Assembly: GCA_016706685.1 (NCBI GenBank)
Contig: JADJJE010000014.1
Coordinates: 124,001-188,000 of the forward strand
DNA length: 64,000 bases
From: Sandaracinaceae bacterium
Lineage (GTDB): Bacteria; Myxococcota_A; Polyangia; Polyangiales; Houyiibacteriaceae
Reading direction: 5' to 3'
Position 1 is the first letter of the stretch. Each line of letters begins with the position of its first letter. Of this stretch, positions 8,717-18,740 are shown in pieces. The translations under genes and the position numbers were made by a program. Below the pieces are notes generated by a model. That model saw only the letters and a program-made list of their open reading frames with translations, searched no databases and was not told the DNA's origin.

Positions 8717-9577
8717 TCAGGCCGCTGGGCCGGGTGCCCCGCGGCCCAGGAATTCGAGGCAACGCGCGATGGTCTCCGGGTGGTTCATGATGAACGTGTG
8801 TGGGCTCTCCACCAGCGCGAAGAGCTCCGCGCCCGGGAGCGCCGCTTCGCTCACGCCCACCACGCCGTCATCGTCGCCCTCGATGAGCGGGTTGACCCCG
8901 CGGCCGCCACGCAGTGTGCCTGCCACGATGCCGAACGGGATGGTGGGTCGAGGGGCCACCTCGCCCAGCTCGCCGCGGTGCACTTGCGCCATGCGCTGCC
9001 CCGAGGGCCCGAAGACGGCACGGAACGGGGCGCTGTCGAGGCGCGCCGCTAGGCGTGCACCCTGGCTGGGCGGCGCGATCATGAAGAGGCGACGTGGGGT
9101 GAGATGAGCGATGTCTGCCGTGTGGTCCACCAGCAGGCGACGCGCCACGATGCCACCCAGGCTGTGCGTGACGAAGCTGGTCGCGTGACGCTCGGGAAGG
9201 GCCGCGAGGACCTCAGCCACGTGCGCGGCGTGCTGAGCCACCTCATCGCGTGTGCTGGCGTAGTCGAGGGCGAGGGTGGCGTAGCCCGCACGGCTCAGGT
9301 GACGCCGCAGCGTGGCCAGCGAGCGCGACGTGCGACCGAGCCCGTGCAGCAGCACCACCAGCTCGCGCTCGGGCTCTTGTGGAAGGCTGGGCAGCAGCGC
9401 CTGGTAGGCCGCGATGCACACCTCGCGCGAGCCGCTCGCGAGCGCGAGGTCGTGTGGCGACAACAGACGATGGTGGCTGGGTGAGAGCGCGAACGACTGC
9501 ACGCGGTACCCACGCCACGCGCGCACGTCGTTCCAGAGCTGCGCCCCGCCCAGGGTGCGCGGGCCCGTTCGCGTCAT
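8717..9577 (-). CDS. Alpha/beta hydrolase (lipase/esterase-like)
   Basis: 286-aa alpha/beta hydrolase. Oxyanion-hole strand VVLLHGLGRTSRSL around residues 72-85, nucleophile elbow VTHSLGGIVARR (Ser in THSLGG near 138), candidate acid Asp in the EGDDDGVVGV segment (a motif shared with triacylglycerol-lipase-like esterases) and catalytic His in ESPHTFIMNHP near the C-terminus. There is no clear signal peptide, so a cytoplasmic esterase is likely. Its ATG overlaps the stop of the upstream 532-codon gene by 4 bp (ATGA), evidence for translational coupling. The following FAD oxidoreductase suggests a shared lipid-related substrate, by inference. Confidence 0.82.
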   Translation of the reverse strand: MTRTGPRTLGGAQLWNDVRAWRGYRVQSFALSPSHHRLLSPHDLALASGSREVCIAAYQALLPSLPQEPERELVVLLHGLGRTSRSLATLRRHLSRAGYATLALDYASTRDEVAQHAAHVAEVLAALPERHATSFVTHSLGGIVARRLLVDHTADIAHLTPRRLFMIAPPSQGARLAARLDSAPFRAVFGPSGQRMAQVHRGELGEVAPRPTIPFGIVAGTLRGGRGVNPLIEGDDDGVVGVSEAALPGAELFALVESPHTFIMNHPETIARCLEFLGRGAPGPAA

Positions 9578-11172
9578 CCGCCGAGCGCGCCCCGCAGCAG
9601 CCGCTGGATCTGGTCGTCGGTGGCGTAGATCTCCTCCACCTGCTCGGAGTCCACGAGCGCGCGCGTCAGCGACGACAGCATGTGCTTCGGGCTGCGGGCG
9701 TCCGACGCGGCGCGCACCATCTCGCGCACCAGCATCTGCTTGCGGTCGCGGATGATCTCGATGACCTCGTCCGCCTCCATGCGGTCGAGCAACACGTCCA
9801 GCGCCGCCATCAGCTTCTGGTTGAAGGGCGTCATCTCGACGTCCTCGGGCTCGTCGTCGCGGTCGTCCGCGCCGCCACCGCCGCCGCCACCCAGCAGCGC
9901 ACGCAGTGCGCCGCCGAGGCCGCCCAGGTCGTCGTCGTCCGACTTGCTGGCCTTGCCGGCCTTGCCGGCCTTGCCATTGCTCTTGGGCGCGGGCGCCTTT
10001 GCTGGCTTCTGAGCTGCGCCGCGGCCGGGGCTCGCGCTCACGTTGCTCTGGCCCAGCTCGCGCTCGAGCGCGGCGAACTCTTCGTCGCCCTCGAGGTCGA
10101 GGTCCCCCAGGTCCCCTAGGTCCCCTAGGTCCCCTAGGTCTCCGAGATCGCCGAGATCGCCCTCGAGGTCGAGATCATCGGCCGGCTTCGGCGCCGCCAC
10201 CTCCACCACCGCGGGACCGCGGCCTTTGCCAGCGCGGCGGATGGGCATGACATCGATGTCCGGGCTGGGCGCGCTGCGCAAGCTGCGCTGCGCGGCGTCG
10301 AAGCGCGCCCGCCAAGCGGCGGCCAGCTCGCGCACGATGTCGTCGCCGCTCGTGAGCGCGGTGCTGATGGCGCTCGGTGCACGGCCGCTGCGGAGCGCCC
10401 CCTCGAGCTCGCGTAGCTGCTCGAGCAACGCGTGATGTACGGCGGCGAGGCCGTCCACGTCGAACTCCTCGGGCAGCTCCACGCGTCGCGTGCGGATGAA
10501 CTTCTCGGTGACCCACGTCATGGTGGCGCGCGCCAGGGCGGGGTGGGGGTCGCTGGGGTGAGCTTCCAGGCGGCCATCGAGGATGGGCCACTCGCCACGG
10601 CTGAGCGCGTCCCAGGCCTCCGCGAAGCCCGAGTCCAAGAGGCCCTCGAAGACGTTCCAGCCCGAGCGGTCGTCCTCTTCCCAGCTGTCGTCCAGCAGGC
10701 GGGCGTACTTCTTGGTGGCCGCCGTCAGCGTCGTCTTCTTCGCGCCGGCCGAGGCCTTCACGCGCGCCGCCATCCAGTTCAGCGCGGACGCGATGTCGTC
10801 GAACTCGAGGTCTCCGCGCAGGCCGTCCTCGGCGGTGTAGACGCGATGGCCGCCGTCGGGATCGGCTAGCGTGTCTACCAGGAAGAGTGTCTCCTCCATG
10901 GCAGGGCAGGTGAACGCCTCGAGCTCCGCCACCTGGATGGCCCACTGCATCCGCCACGGCGCGGACGGGTCACCGCTGGCCAGGCCGGGGTACGGAGCGT
11001 CCGAGAGATCCAAGAGCGCGAAGCCGTGCGGGTGGCTCGCGCCCAGCTGAAGCGCCTCCACCAGCACGTCTACGGGGTTGTCGAGGGGCGGGAGCTCGGC
11101 GGGCTCGATCTCCAGCGCGGAGAGGTACGCGAGCAGCGCTTTCTTCAACTCGTTGGTCTTCGCTCGGGTCAC
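9574..11172 (-). CDS. Uncharacterised protein with Gly-Asp-Leu repeats and acidic low-complexity middle
   Basis: 532-aa protein I do not recognise. Residues 1-300 look globular (helical start KTNELKKALLAYLSALEIEP; aromatic-rich core WNVFEGLLDSGFAEAWDAL). Residues about 334-366 hold a run of Gly-Asp-Leu triplets flanked by DLDLEGD on both sides. A Lys/Pro/Ala-rich linker (PAKAPAPKSNGKAGKAGKA) and a run of eight Gly follow, then a C-terminal helical domain (MTPFNQKLMAALDVLLDRM; IEIIRDRKQMLVREMVRAA). No signal peptide or membrane segment. It is first in the four-gene unit and overlaps the hydrolase start. The GDL region is encoded by a 9-bp tandem repeat and may vary in length between strains. 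Confidence 0.75.
   Translation of the reverse strand: MTRAKTNELKKALLAYLSALEIEPAELPPLDNPVDVLVEALQLGASHPHGFALLDLSDAPYPGLASGDPSAPWRMQWAIQVAELEAFTCPAMEETLFLVDTLADPDGGHRVYTAEDGLRGDLEFDDIASALNWMAARVKASAGAKKTTLTAATKKYARLLDDSWEEDDRSGWNVFEGLLDSGFAEAWDALSRGEWPILDGRLEAHPSDPHPALARATMTWVTEKFIRTRRVELPEEFDVDGLAAVHHALLEQLRELEGALRSGRAPSAISTALTSGDDIVRELAAAWRARFDAAQRSLRSAPSPDIDVMPIRRAGKGRGPAVVEVAAPKPADDLDLEGDLGDLGDLGDLGDLGDLGDLDLEGDEEFAALERELGQSNVSASPGRGAAQKPAKAPAPKSNGKAGKAGKASKSDDDDLGGLGGALRALLGGGGGGGADDRDDEPEDVEMTPFNQKLMAALDVLLDRMEADEVIEIIRDRKQMLVREMVRAASDARSPKHMLSSLTRALVDSEQVEEIYATDDQIQRLLRGALGG
10101..10136. repeat. 9-bp tandem repeat (GGTCCCCTA) coding Gly-Asp-Leu
   Basis: Four head-to-tail copies of GGTCCCC(C/T)A lie at 10101-10136, with more degenerate copies continuing to about 10163. 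They sit in frame in the minus-strand gene and encode successive Gly-Asp-Leu triplets, so copy-number change would lengthen or shorten the protein without a frameshift. Confidence 0.8.
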
Positions 11173-11254
11173 CGCGCCGTCGTAGCAGGGGAGAAGAGGG
11201 GGAGCACGCCGGGCGCCGGACGGAAAACCGGTCGAAAATTTGGCGGATAACAGA

Positions 11255-11282
11255 CTACATGTAGGATATAGACAGACAGGAG
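11255..11282 (+). promoter_or_regulatory. Palindrome, -10-like box and Shine-Dalgarno before the PilZ gene
   Basis: A perfect 10-bp palindrome CTACATGTAG (11255-11264) directly precedes TATAGA (11267-11272), and AGGAG (11278-11282) sits 6 bases before the ATG. No -35 box is found at normal spacing; the palindrome may be an operator. The AT-rich 11220-11280 stretch stands out in this GC-rich region. Confidence 0.4.
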
Positions 11283-11288
11283 ACTCCC

Positions 11289-11753
11289 ATGACTCTGCGC
11301 AACGCCATCGAACGCCGCTCCACTCGTCGACAGGTCGACCTCCCTTGCCAGGCCGTCGCCGAAGAAGGCTTTCGCTTCTTGGGCGGTCGCGTCATCGATC
11401 TGTCGCCCGAGGGCATGCAGGTGGCGAGTGGCGCGCAGGTGCGCGTGGGCGAGCCCGTGCTCGTGAGCTTCCGGGCCCCCAACAGCACCGATTGGATGGA
11501 CGCCGAGGCCGAGGTGGCTCGCGTGGTGCGCGGACAGCGCGGCACCGACCGGGGCCGCTCCATCGGGCTGCGCTTCACGCAGCAGTCCACGTTCGACCGC
11601 GTCATGCTGGCGGAGCGCCTGCGCAACCTGACGCCGCCCACCCCCGCGCGCCGACTGCGCCGTGACTACGCGGCGTTCGTGCGTGGCGTGGACTTCTTCT
11701 CGCCGTCGAGCCTCGCGCGGCACGGCTTCGACTACTTGTCCGAGCGCTGCTGA
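11289..11753 (+). CDS. PilZ domain protein
   Basis: 154-aa single-domain protein. The N-terminal half has the PilZ layout: RRSTRRQVDLPCQ (an RxxxR-type c-di-GMP-binding turn), GGRVIDLSPEGMQVAS (corresponding to the D/NxSxxG motif, here DLSPEG), and a later IGLRF strand. PilZ proteins bind cyclic di-GMP and relay it to motility, polysaccharide or adhesion machinery. The Cys/Phe/Arg-rich tail (RRDYAAFVRGVDFFS) is extra and unassigned. A Shine-Dalgarno AGGAG is well placed. It is monocistronic; an EAL/degenerate-GGDEF protein is encoded elsewhere in the window, but no functional link is implied by position. Confidence 0.8.
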   Translation: MTLRNAIERRSTRRQVDLPCQAVAEEGFRFLGGRVIDLSPEGMQVASGAQVRVGEPVLVSFRAPNSTDWMDAEAEVARVVRGQRGTDRGRSIGLRFTQQSTFDRVMLAERLRNLTPPTPARRLRRDYAAFVRGVDFFSPSSLARHGFDYLSERC

Positions 11754-11798
11754 TCGAGCCTCGAGCGCAGCGGGTGGGCAAGTGGGCGGCCCGTCATG

Positions 11799-12344
11799 TC
11801 AGGGCGCAGGTGGCGCGCTCAGGCGCTCGGTCACAGCGGAGCGCAGCTCCTCGGCGCGCGCGTCGCCCACGCCCAACCGCTTGGCGAGGCCCTCGTGGAA
11901 TGCTGCCTCCGCGCGGTCCACGCTGCCGTCCGTGCCGGCCAGCTCCCAGCTGAGCGCCAGCATCAGCTCGCGCAGCACCGGGTGCGTGATGCGCTGCTCG
12001 AGGCCGTCTAGCGAGGGTGGGTCGTGGACCGCGGAGACCAACGCGTCGACCGTGTCGTCGTCCATGCTGGCGCTCATCACGAGCTGCTTGAGGAAGTAGG
12101 CCTCCTCCGGATCCAGGTTGCGGTCGGCGTTGGCCATCCAGATGCAGATCTCGATGGCGGCGCGCTTCTCGCGCAGCGCGACTTCGGGGCTCTGCTCTCC
12201 GAACCACACACGGAGCTGGTCCAAGCGGTCCTCACCAACGACGTAGGCGGCCACCGCGAGGCCGGCGGCCTCCGTTCCGCTGACGACGCCGCTGCGGGCC
12301 AGGGTCCCGATCCAGGTAGACATGGCGCTGCTGGCTTGGGTCAT
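11799..12344 (-). CDS. TerB-like helical protein
   Basis: 181-aa soluble, all-helical protein resembling TerB/DUF533-type domains, which carry acidic metal-binding residues. Indicative segments are KRAAIEICIWMANADRNLDPEEAYFLKQLV (residues about 60-89, the D-x-N-L-D-x-x-E metal-site pattern) and a second, similar repeat LMLALSWELAGTDGSVDRAEAAFHEGLAKRLG near 130-160. An alternative start eight codons in (12323) is possible. It is divergent from the histidine kinase gene with 64 bp between the starts. Function unknown; TerB proteins are linked to membrane stress and signalling complexes. Confidence 0.65.
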   Translation of the reverse strand: MTQASSAMSTWIGTLARSGVVSGTEAAGLAVAAYVVGEDRLDQLRVWFGEQSPEVALREKRAAIEICIWMANADRNLDPEEAYFLKQLVMSASMDDDTVDALVSAVHDPPSLDGLEQRITHPVLRELMLALSWELAGTDGSVDRAEAAFHEGLAKRLGVGDARAEELRSAVTERLSAPPAP

Positions 12345-12408
12345 GCGGCCACTCTACCACAGAGGTTCTGGCCCACGCGCGCCCCGAGAAATTGATAGGC
12401 TGCCGGCG

Positions 12409-13836
12409 ATGGAGCCGCGCCGCAGAACGCTCACGCACCTGGGGCTCCGCTCGCAGATCGTCCTCGCGCTGACGGTGACCTTCGTGCTCGCGTTCGGGTT
12501 GTTCAGCGTGGCGCTGGTGCGCATCACCCAGCGGGCACGCGCCGAGGACCGCGTGAGCGACCTCCAGGCTGCGGCCGCGCTCTTGGCCAACGCGCTCTCG
12601 CAGCCGAGCGAGGATCCCCGCGAGCAGTTCGTGCAGCTGAGCGAGGCTCTCTTGGGTGAAGCGGGGGTGCGCGGCGTGGAGCTCGCGCGCGGCGACGCCG
12701 AGCCATGGGCGCGTGGCGTCACCGGGCTGGGCCAGCCCGTGGACGCGGTGCTCGCGAACGGCGATCGCGTGCGCCTTTGGGTGCGTGCGCCCACCGTGGA
12801 CACATCACCGCATCTGTCGCTGGTGCTGAGCTATGTGTCGGTCACGGGGGCGGTCATCCTGCTGCTGGCCTACGTGGCGCTCACGGGGCTGATCGTGCGC
12901 CCGGTGGAGCGCATCACGCGCGCCGTCACGCGGCTGGCCGAGGGCAAGCTCGACCACGACGTGCCGGTCAGCGGGGCCGCCGAGGTGGCAGAGCTGGCGC
13001 TCGGCTTCAACCGTATGGCGAAGCAGCTGCGGCTCGACCGCGAGGCGCTCGAGAACCGCCTGCGCGAGCTCGAGGCGACCACCCGTGAGCTCGAGGCGGC
13101 CCAAGCCCAGGTGGTGCGCGGGGAGCGCCTGGCCTCCGTGGGGCGGCTGGCCGCGGGTGTGGCCCACGAGCTGGGCAACCCGCTGAGCGCGGTGCTCGGC
13201 CTGCTCGAGCTGGTGCGGGAGGGAGAGCTCGAGCCCGAAGAGAGCGCCGAGTTCCTGGCGCGCGTGCAGCGCGAGACGGAGCGCATGCACCAGATCATCC
13301 GCGACCTGCTCGACTTTGCGCGCCACGGGTCGCCCAGCGAGCCGCACGGCGCTCCCGCGAGGCCGCTTCCGGCCACGGACCTGGCCAGCGTGGTGGACGA
13401 GACGCTGCGCCTGCTCGCGCCCCAGAAGGACATGAACCGCGTGGTGCTCGCGCGCGACTTCGAGGCTGACCTGCCCCGCGTTGCCGTGGATCCGGACGCG
13501 TGCCGCCAAGTGGTGCTCAACCTGCTGCTCAACGCCGTGGACGCGCTCGGCGGCGAAGGGCGAGTGCGTGTGGCGCTCACGTCTCAGTCCGCGTCGGCGC
13601 AGCGGGAGGTCTTGCTGCAGGTGACCGACTCGGGGCCGGGCATCGACGCGTCCGTGCGCGCGCACCTCTTCGAGCCCTTCGTGACCACCAAGTCCGCGGG
13701 AGCGGGGACCGGCCTCGGTCTGGCCGTCGTGCACGGGCTGGTCGAGCGGGCGGGCGGGCGTGTCGAAGCCGATGACGCGGCGCCGGAGGACGGCGGCGGC
13801 GCGCGCTTCCGCGTGTGGTTCCCCGCCAGCTCGTGA
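12409..13836 (+). CDS. Membrane sensor histidine kinase (HAMP-HisKA-HATPase)
   Basis: 475-aa sensor kinase. Transmembrane helices at about 17-37 and 139-160 enclose a ~100-residue extracytoplasmic sensor region with no recognised fold. A HAMP linker follows (PVERITRAVTRLAEG, 165-179; GAAEVAELALGFNRM), then a short coiled coil (210-237), HisKA with phospho-acceptor His253 in GVAHELGNPLSAVLGLLEL, and HATPase_c with N box NLLLNAVDAL (371-380), G1 DSGPGI (407-412) and G2 GTGLGL (433-438). The HxLxNPL acceptor motif and layout resemble NtrB-type kinases that serve sigma54 activators. It is an orphan: no response regulator is adjacent. Start at ATG 12409, just before the first helix. Confidence 0.92.
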   Translation: MEPRRRTLTHLGLRSQIVLALTVTFVLAFGLFSVALVRITQRARAEDRVSDLQAAAALLANALSQPSEDPREQFVQLSEALLGEAGVRGVELARGDAEPWARGVTGLGQPVDAVLANGDRVRLWVRAPTVDTSPHLSLVLSYVSVTGAVILLLAYVALTGLIVRPVERITRAVTRLAEGKLDHDVPVSGAAEVAELALGFNRMAKQLRLDREALENRLRELEATTRELEAAQAQVVRGERLASVGRLAAGVAHELGNPLSAVLGLLELVREGELEPEESAEFLARVQRETERMHQIIRDLLDFARHGSPSEPHGAPARPLPATDLASVVDETLRLLAPQKDMNRVVLARDFEADLPRVAVDPDACRQVVLNLLLNAVDALGGEGRVRVALTSQSASAQREVLLQVTDSGPGIDASVRAHLFEPFVTTKSAGAGTGLGLAVVHGLVERAGGRVEADDAAPEDGGGARFRVWFPASS

Positions 13837-13915
13837 CATAAAAATTACATCCACGTGCAGGTCCCGTCGGGTGCCCGTGATAAACCTAGAGAGACCGCAA
13901 AGGAGCGGCTCGACC

Positions 13916-14530
13916 ATGAAGAAGTGGATTGGCAAGACCTGGCTGCGCGTCGCGGGCTGGACGCTCGAAGGCAGCGCCCCCACGGAGCAGCGCTACGTGC
14001 TCATCGCGGCGCCGCACACGTCCAACTGGGACCTCCCCTTCATGCTGGCGTGCTCGTACATCTACGACCTACCCATGCACTGGATGGGCAAGGACACGCT
14101 GTTCAAGCCGCCGCTCGGCTGGTTGCTGAAGCCGCTGGGTGGCATCCCCATCGACCGCACCAAGGCGGGCGGCGTGGTCGCGCAGTTCGTGGACCGCTTT
14201 GCCGAGATGGCCAGAAGCGGCGAGGGCTTCGTGCTGGCTGTCCCGGCCGAGGGCACCCGTGGCAAGAAGGCGCACTGGAAGTCGGGCTTCTATCACATCG
14301 CTTCGGCGGCCAATGTGCCCATCGCGCTCAGCTTCCTGGACTGGAAGACCAAGCGCACCGGCATCGGGCTCATGATCTACCCGAGCGGCGACATCAAGGC
14401 CGACATGGACCTCATCCGCGCGTTCTACGCGGGCATGGAAGGCCGCTTCCCGGGGCAGTTCACCCCGCCCATCCTGCGCGAAGAGCTGGCCGGCGAAGAC
14501 GCCGACGCGCCGCTGGCCGACGTGGGCTGA
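13916..14530 (+). CDS. PlsC-like 1-acyl-glycerol-3-phosphate acyltransferase family protein
   Basis: 204-aa member of the PlsC/LPLAT acyltransferase superfamily, which acylates lysophosphatidate or other lipid hydroxyls. The catalytic HxxxxD box is APHTSNWDLPF (residues 33-43), the substrate-binding motif is VPAEGTRGKKAHWKSGFYHIA (EGTR near 107-110), and GIPIDRT sits between them. It is short but complete for this compact subgroup. It has hydrophobic patches but no clear transmembrane helix, so peripheral membrane association is likely. The ATG at 13916 has a good Shine-Dalgarno (AAGGAG) 9 bases upstream; an AT-rich stretch (CATAAAAATTACATCC, 13838-13853) ahead may hold the promoter. Confidence 0.85.
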   Translation: MKKWIGKTWLRVAGWTLEGSAPTEQRYVLIAAPHTSNWDLPFMLACSYIYDLPMHWMGKDTLFKPPLGWLLKPLGGIPIDRTKAGGVVAQFVDRFAEMARSGEGFVLAVPAEGTRGKKAHWKSGFYHIASAANVPIALSFLDWKTKRTGIGLMIYPSGDIKADMDLIRAFYAGMEGRFPGQFTPPILREELAGEDADAPLADVG

Positions 14531-14571
14531 CGGTTCGCCCGGGGGGCTATGTGCCCCCGTTGGGCACGGGC

Positions 14572-15615
14572 TCACTCGTCGGCGAGGTGTTGCTGCCACT
14601 GGACCGGGAGGTCCAGCCAGCCTTCGCCGTGCAGGTAGGCGTAGATGGCGTTGCACCACACCGCGCAGATCTCGGCATAGATGCGCGCGTCGGCCGCGAA
14701 CTGGAGCGTCTCGGGGCGGAACGCGTCAGAGCCCTCTCCGTTCAGGTGGGCGGCCAGCGGCGCCTGCATGTGGCTCAGCATGTTGTCGAGGAACTTGCGC
14801 TCGAAGACCTTGCGGAACTCCGGGAACGAGGCCTCTTGGATCTTGTAGGTGAGCGCGTTCCCATGCGCGACACGGCTCTCCTTGATGACCTCCCACGAGA
14901 ACTCGCCCAGGCTCTCGCGGAAGTCGCGCATCAGGAACACGAGCAACACGTCGCGGTACACCATGAGCAAACGCTCGAGCTCGGGGCGGCTGCGCGCCAG
15001 GGTCTCCGAAACGAGCATCTTCGAGAAGCGCTGCAGGCGCTCGATGGCGTCGGCCTGCACCCGGTCGCTGCGGTAGTTGAGGCTCCGCAGCTCGTCGATC
15101 ATGAGCGCCTCGTTGTGGTGCAGCACGTGGAACAGGGCCTCGTCCGCGTAAGCGAAGATGGTCTTCGCGCTCTGCGCCACGGAGGGGTTCGCGTAGATCT
15201 CGGAGGTGAAGAAGAGGTTCGTGATCTTGCGTTGGATGAGCTCGATCTTGTGGCGCAGGAACGCCTCGCGGCGCGCCGAGACCATCTTCTCGAGGAGCTC
15301 GCGCAGCTCCTTCATCAAGGCGATCTCGATCTCGGCCGGGTCGGTGGGCGCCGTGCTGGCGAGCTGCTCCGCCTGCAGCGTCTGCAGCTCGGCGACGACC
15401 TGCGCGGTGATCGCGTCCAGCTCGGCGTTGGTCTGGATCTGCGGCTCGAAGTAGACCACGCGCGCCTTCAGCTGCTCGTCGCGCAGACGCAGCACGTTCT
15501 CGGCGAGCTCGATGCGCGCGAGGGTGGCCTTCGGCACGGGCGCCGCACGATTCACGGGCGCGGGTGGGGGGGGCGCCGCTCGTTTCGGAGGTAGAGGCGG
15601 CTTGGGCGCGGACAT
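14572..15615 (-). CDS. Uncharacterised helical protein with Pro-rich N-terminus
   Basis: 347-aa protein not recognised. A Pro/Ala/Lys-rich N-terminus (about 30 residues) is followed by an almost wholly helical body: coiled-coil-like LARIELAENVLRLRDEQLKAR and IEIALMKELRELLEKMVSARREAFLRHK, then aromatic helices (VYRDVLLVFLMRDFRESLGEF; AEICAVWCNAIYAYLHGEGW). No signal peptide or transmembrane helix. It is transcribed leftward after the zinc-ribbon membrane protein with a 76-bp gap. Domain content gives no function; this looks like a lineage-specific myxobacterial protein. Confidence 0.72.
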   Translation of the reverse strand: MSAPKPPLPPKRAAPPPPAPVNRAAPVPKATLARIELAENVLRLRDEQLKARVVYFEPQIQTNAELDAITAQVVAELQTLQAEQLASTAPTDPAEIEIALMKELRELLEKMVSARREAFLRHKIELIQRKITNLFFTSEIYANPSVAQSAKTIFAYADEALFHVLHHNEALMIDELRSLNYRSDRVQADAIERLQRFSKMLVSETLARSRPELERLLMVYRDVLLVFLMRDFRESLGEFSWEVIKESRVAHGNALTYKIQEASFPEFRKVFERKFLDNMLSHMQAPLAAHLNGEGSDAFRPETLQFAADARIYAEICAVWCNAIYAYLHGEGWLDLPVQWQQHLADE

Positions 15616-15691
15616 GGACGCATCGTGCCCGTCACCCGATTCGGGATCAACCGTCTCGTGACGGGCGATCGACGAATCGGCGAGAACCGAG

Positions 15692-16219
15692 CTACGCGCG
15701 CTTGCGCGTGGCGGCCGGCTGCAGCTTCTCGCCGACGAACGCGCCCATCAGCGTGGCCAGGATGCCCAGCAGGCCACCCACCACGTAGGCGAGCTTCGGC
15801 AGCTCGTGCACGTCCGCGATGCTGTCCAGGTAAGCGAGCGTGGGGAGCACAGCCAGCAGCGCGCCGACCGGGGGCTCGAGGAAGGTCTTGCCCGGCGAGA
15901 GCCGACCCACGATGACCGCGCCCACGAACCACACGCCACCTGCGATGGCGAGCCCCACGGACCCCTGCGGGTCGTACATGGGCAGGACCATGGGCAGGCC
16001 GGCGAACACCAATGCGCCGAGGATCATGTCGAGCACGAAGGCGATCAACACCCACTTCCACTCGAACGTGTCTTGCTGATAGCGGCGCGCGGCCTCTTCG
16101 TCTTCCGTGAGGTCGCGCGTCAACTCCTCCAAGCGCGCACCGCAGGAGGCACAGCGCGGGGAGGTGGCCGGGTTGCTGGCGCCGCAAACGGCGCAGCTGA
16201 TCGTGTCGTCAGTTGCCAT
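15692..16219 (-). CDS. Zinc-ribbon membrane protein
   Basis: 175-aa protein with an N-terminal zinc ribbon (CAVCGASNPATSPRCASCGARLEEL, two CxxC pairs at about residues 8-26) and four hydrophobic segments: VLIAFVLDMILGALVFAGLPMVL, VGLAIAGGVWFVGAVIVG, PPVGALLAVLPTLAYL and LAYVVGGLLGILATLMGAFVG. It therefore appears to be an inner-membrane protein with a cytosolic zinc-binding head. The start MATDDT at 16219 was preferred to a longer one at 16267, because the extension contains no domain and the zinc ribbon directly follows. Function unknown. Confidence 0.72.
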   Translation of the reverse strand: MATDDTISCAVCGASNPATSPRCASCGARLEELTRDLTEDEEAARRYQQDTFEWKWVLIAFVLDMILGALVFAGLPMVLPMYDPQGSVGLAIAGGVWFVGAVIVGRLSPGKTFLEPPVGALLAVLPTLAYLDSIADVHELPKLAYVVGGLLGILATLMGAFVGEKLQPAATRKRA

Positions 16220-16281
16220 CGGAGTCTCTCGCCCCGGAGTGTCGCGCGAAAGAGGGGGGCAACGCAACCTGCAAACACGAA

Positions 16282-16302
16282 AGCCCGGCGGTTGGCCGGG
16301 CT
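16282..16302 (-). terminator. Hairpin terminator after the OmpA-family gene
   Basis: An 8-bp perfect stem (AGCCCGGC 16282-16289 with GCCGGGCT 16295-16302) and a 5-base loop are followed on the minus strand by TTTCGTGTTTG. It lies 28 bp past the OmpA-family stop codon. Confidence 0.7.
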
Positions 16303-16329
16303 CTCGTCAGTCTAGGGCGCGTTCAGCGC

Positions 16330-17832
<1,503 letters not shown>

Positions 17833-17930
17833 TGTTTCTATCGTGCGGTCAAGTGCGCGGACACGTACCTCTGCGGTTAGCTCCCGATCGGCGCCTTGCA
17901 GGGTGAGTCTGGCTCTCCCACACCTCCTCG

Positions 17931-18740
17931 ATGACGGAAGATCGAGCCGGGCGCCCCTGGTGGGGCAGCCACGAGGTGCCCACCCGAGGCCGGCTGGAGC
18001 TCACGCTCGGGGCCCTCACGCTCTGGGTGACGCGGCTCGAGCGCGAGTGGCGCATCGGCGCCGTGCGCGACCCGGACACGCTGCGGGCCGGGGTGGCCGT
18101 GCGGGTCTACGGCGAGGGTGACCCGGGGGCGCAGGCGGACGACTCGCAGTGGGACCGCTTCGCCCAGGGCGAGACCTCCGGGCGCATCACCCTGACTCCT
18201 GGCCTGATGGACCGAGCGTTCGTGGTGCGTCCGTACGCCAAGCTGCACCTGCTCCCCAACCAGCAGGTGGTGGTCTACGTGACCACGCCGCTGGTGGTGC
18301 GCCTGTCGGACGACATGGACAGTGTCCCGATGGTGGAGGTGCCCGTGACGCGGCCCTCGGAGACCTGGCACGGCGCGAACACCATCGAAGGCACCGTTTG
18401 TTATGCCGGTCGCACCCACGCTCGCCTCCAGGCCGAGCTGCTCGAGCGCCGTGAGAGCCGCGCCACGACCGCCATTCGGCTGCACAACCGGGGCTCCCAG
18501 CCGTACTGGGTGGAAAAGCTGTATGTGCCCGTGCCGCGCCTCGCGCTCTGGGAGGACATCGCCACCGGCGCGCTGCACACGGACTCCCTCACCCTGACGC
18601 GCGAGCGTGGAGACGAGGAAATCGAGGTGCACGAGGGGCCGCCGTGGCCTGGCGCGCAGCCCGTGGCGCGTGCGCGGGAGTCGGAGCAGGGGGTGTCGGT
18701 GTTGGCCATGCTGAACCAGTTCTGGGGAGGCGGGCTGTGA
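17931..18740 (+). CDS. DUF432 domain protein
   Basis: 269-aa protein of the DUF432 family (beta-rich, no signal peptide). The family is typically encoded next to MscS channels, as here. Characteristic features: an early PTRGRLELTLGALTLWVTRLEREWRIG segment, the central FVVRPYAKLHLLPNQQVVVYVTTPL strand region, and the RPSETWHGANTIEGTVCYAG stretch. Its last codons overlap the GTG of the MscS gene (GTGA), so the two are translationally coupled and probably act together. The molecular role of DUF432 is unknown. Confidence 0.8.
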   Translation: MTEDRAGRPWWGSHEVPTRGRLELTLGALTLWVTRLEREWRIGAVRDPDTLRAGVAVRVYGEGDPGAQADDSQWDRFAQGETSGRITLTPGLMDRAFVVRPYAKLHLLPNQQVVVYVTTPLVVRLSDDMDSVPMVEVPVTRPSETWHGANTIEGTVCYAGRTHARLQAELLERRESRATTAIRLHNRGSQPYWVEKLYVPVPRLALWEDIATGALHTDSLTLTRERGDEEIEVHEGPPWPGAQPVARARESEQGVSVLAMLNQFWGGGL

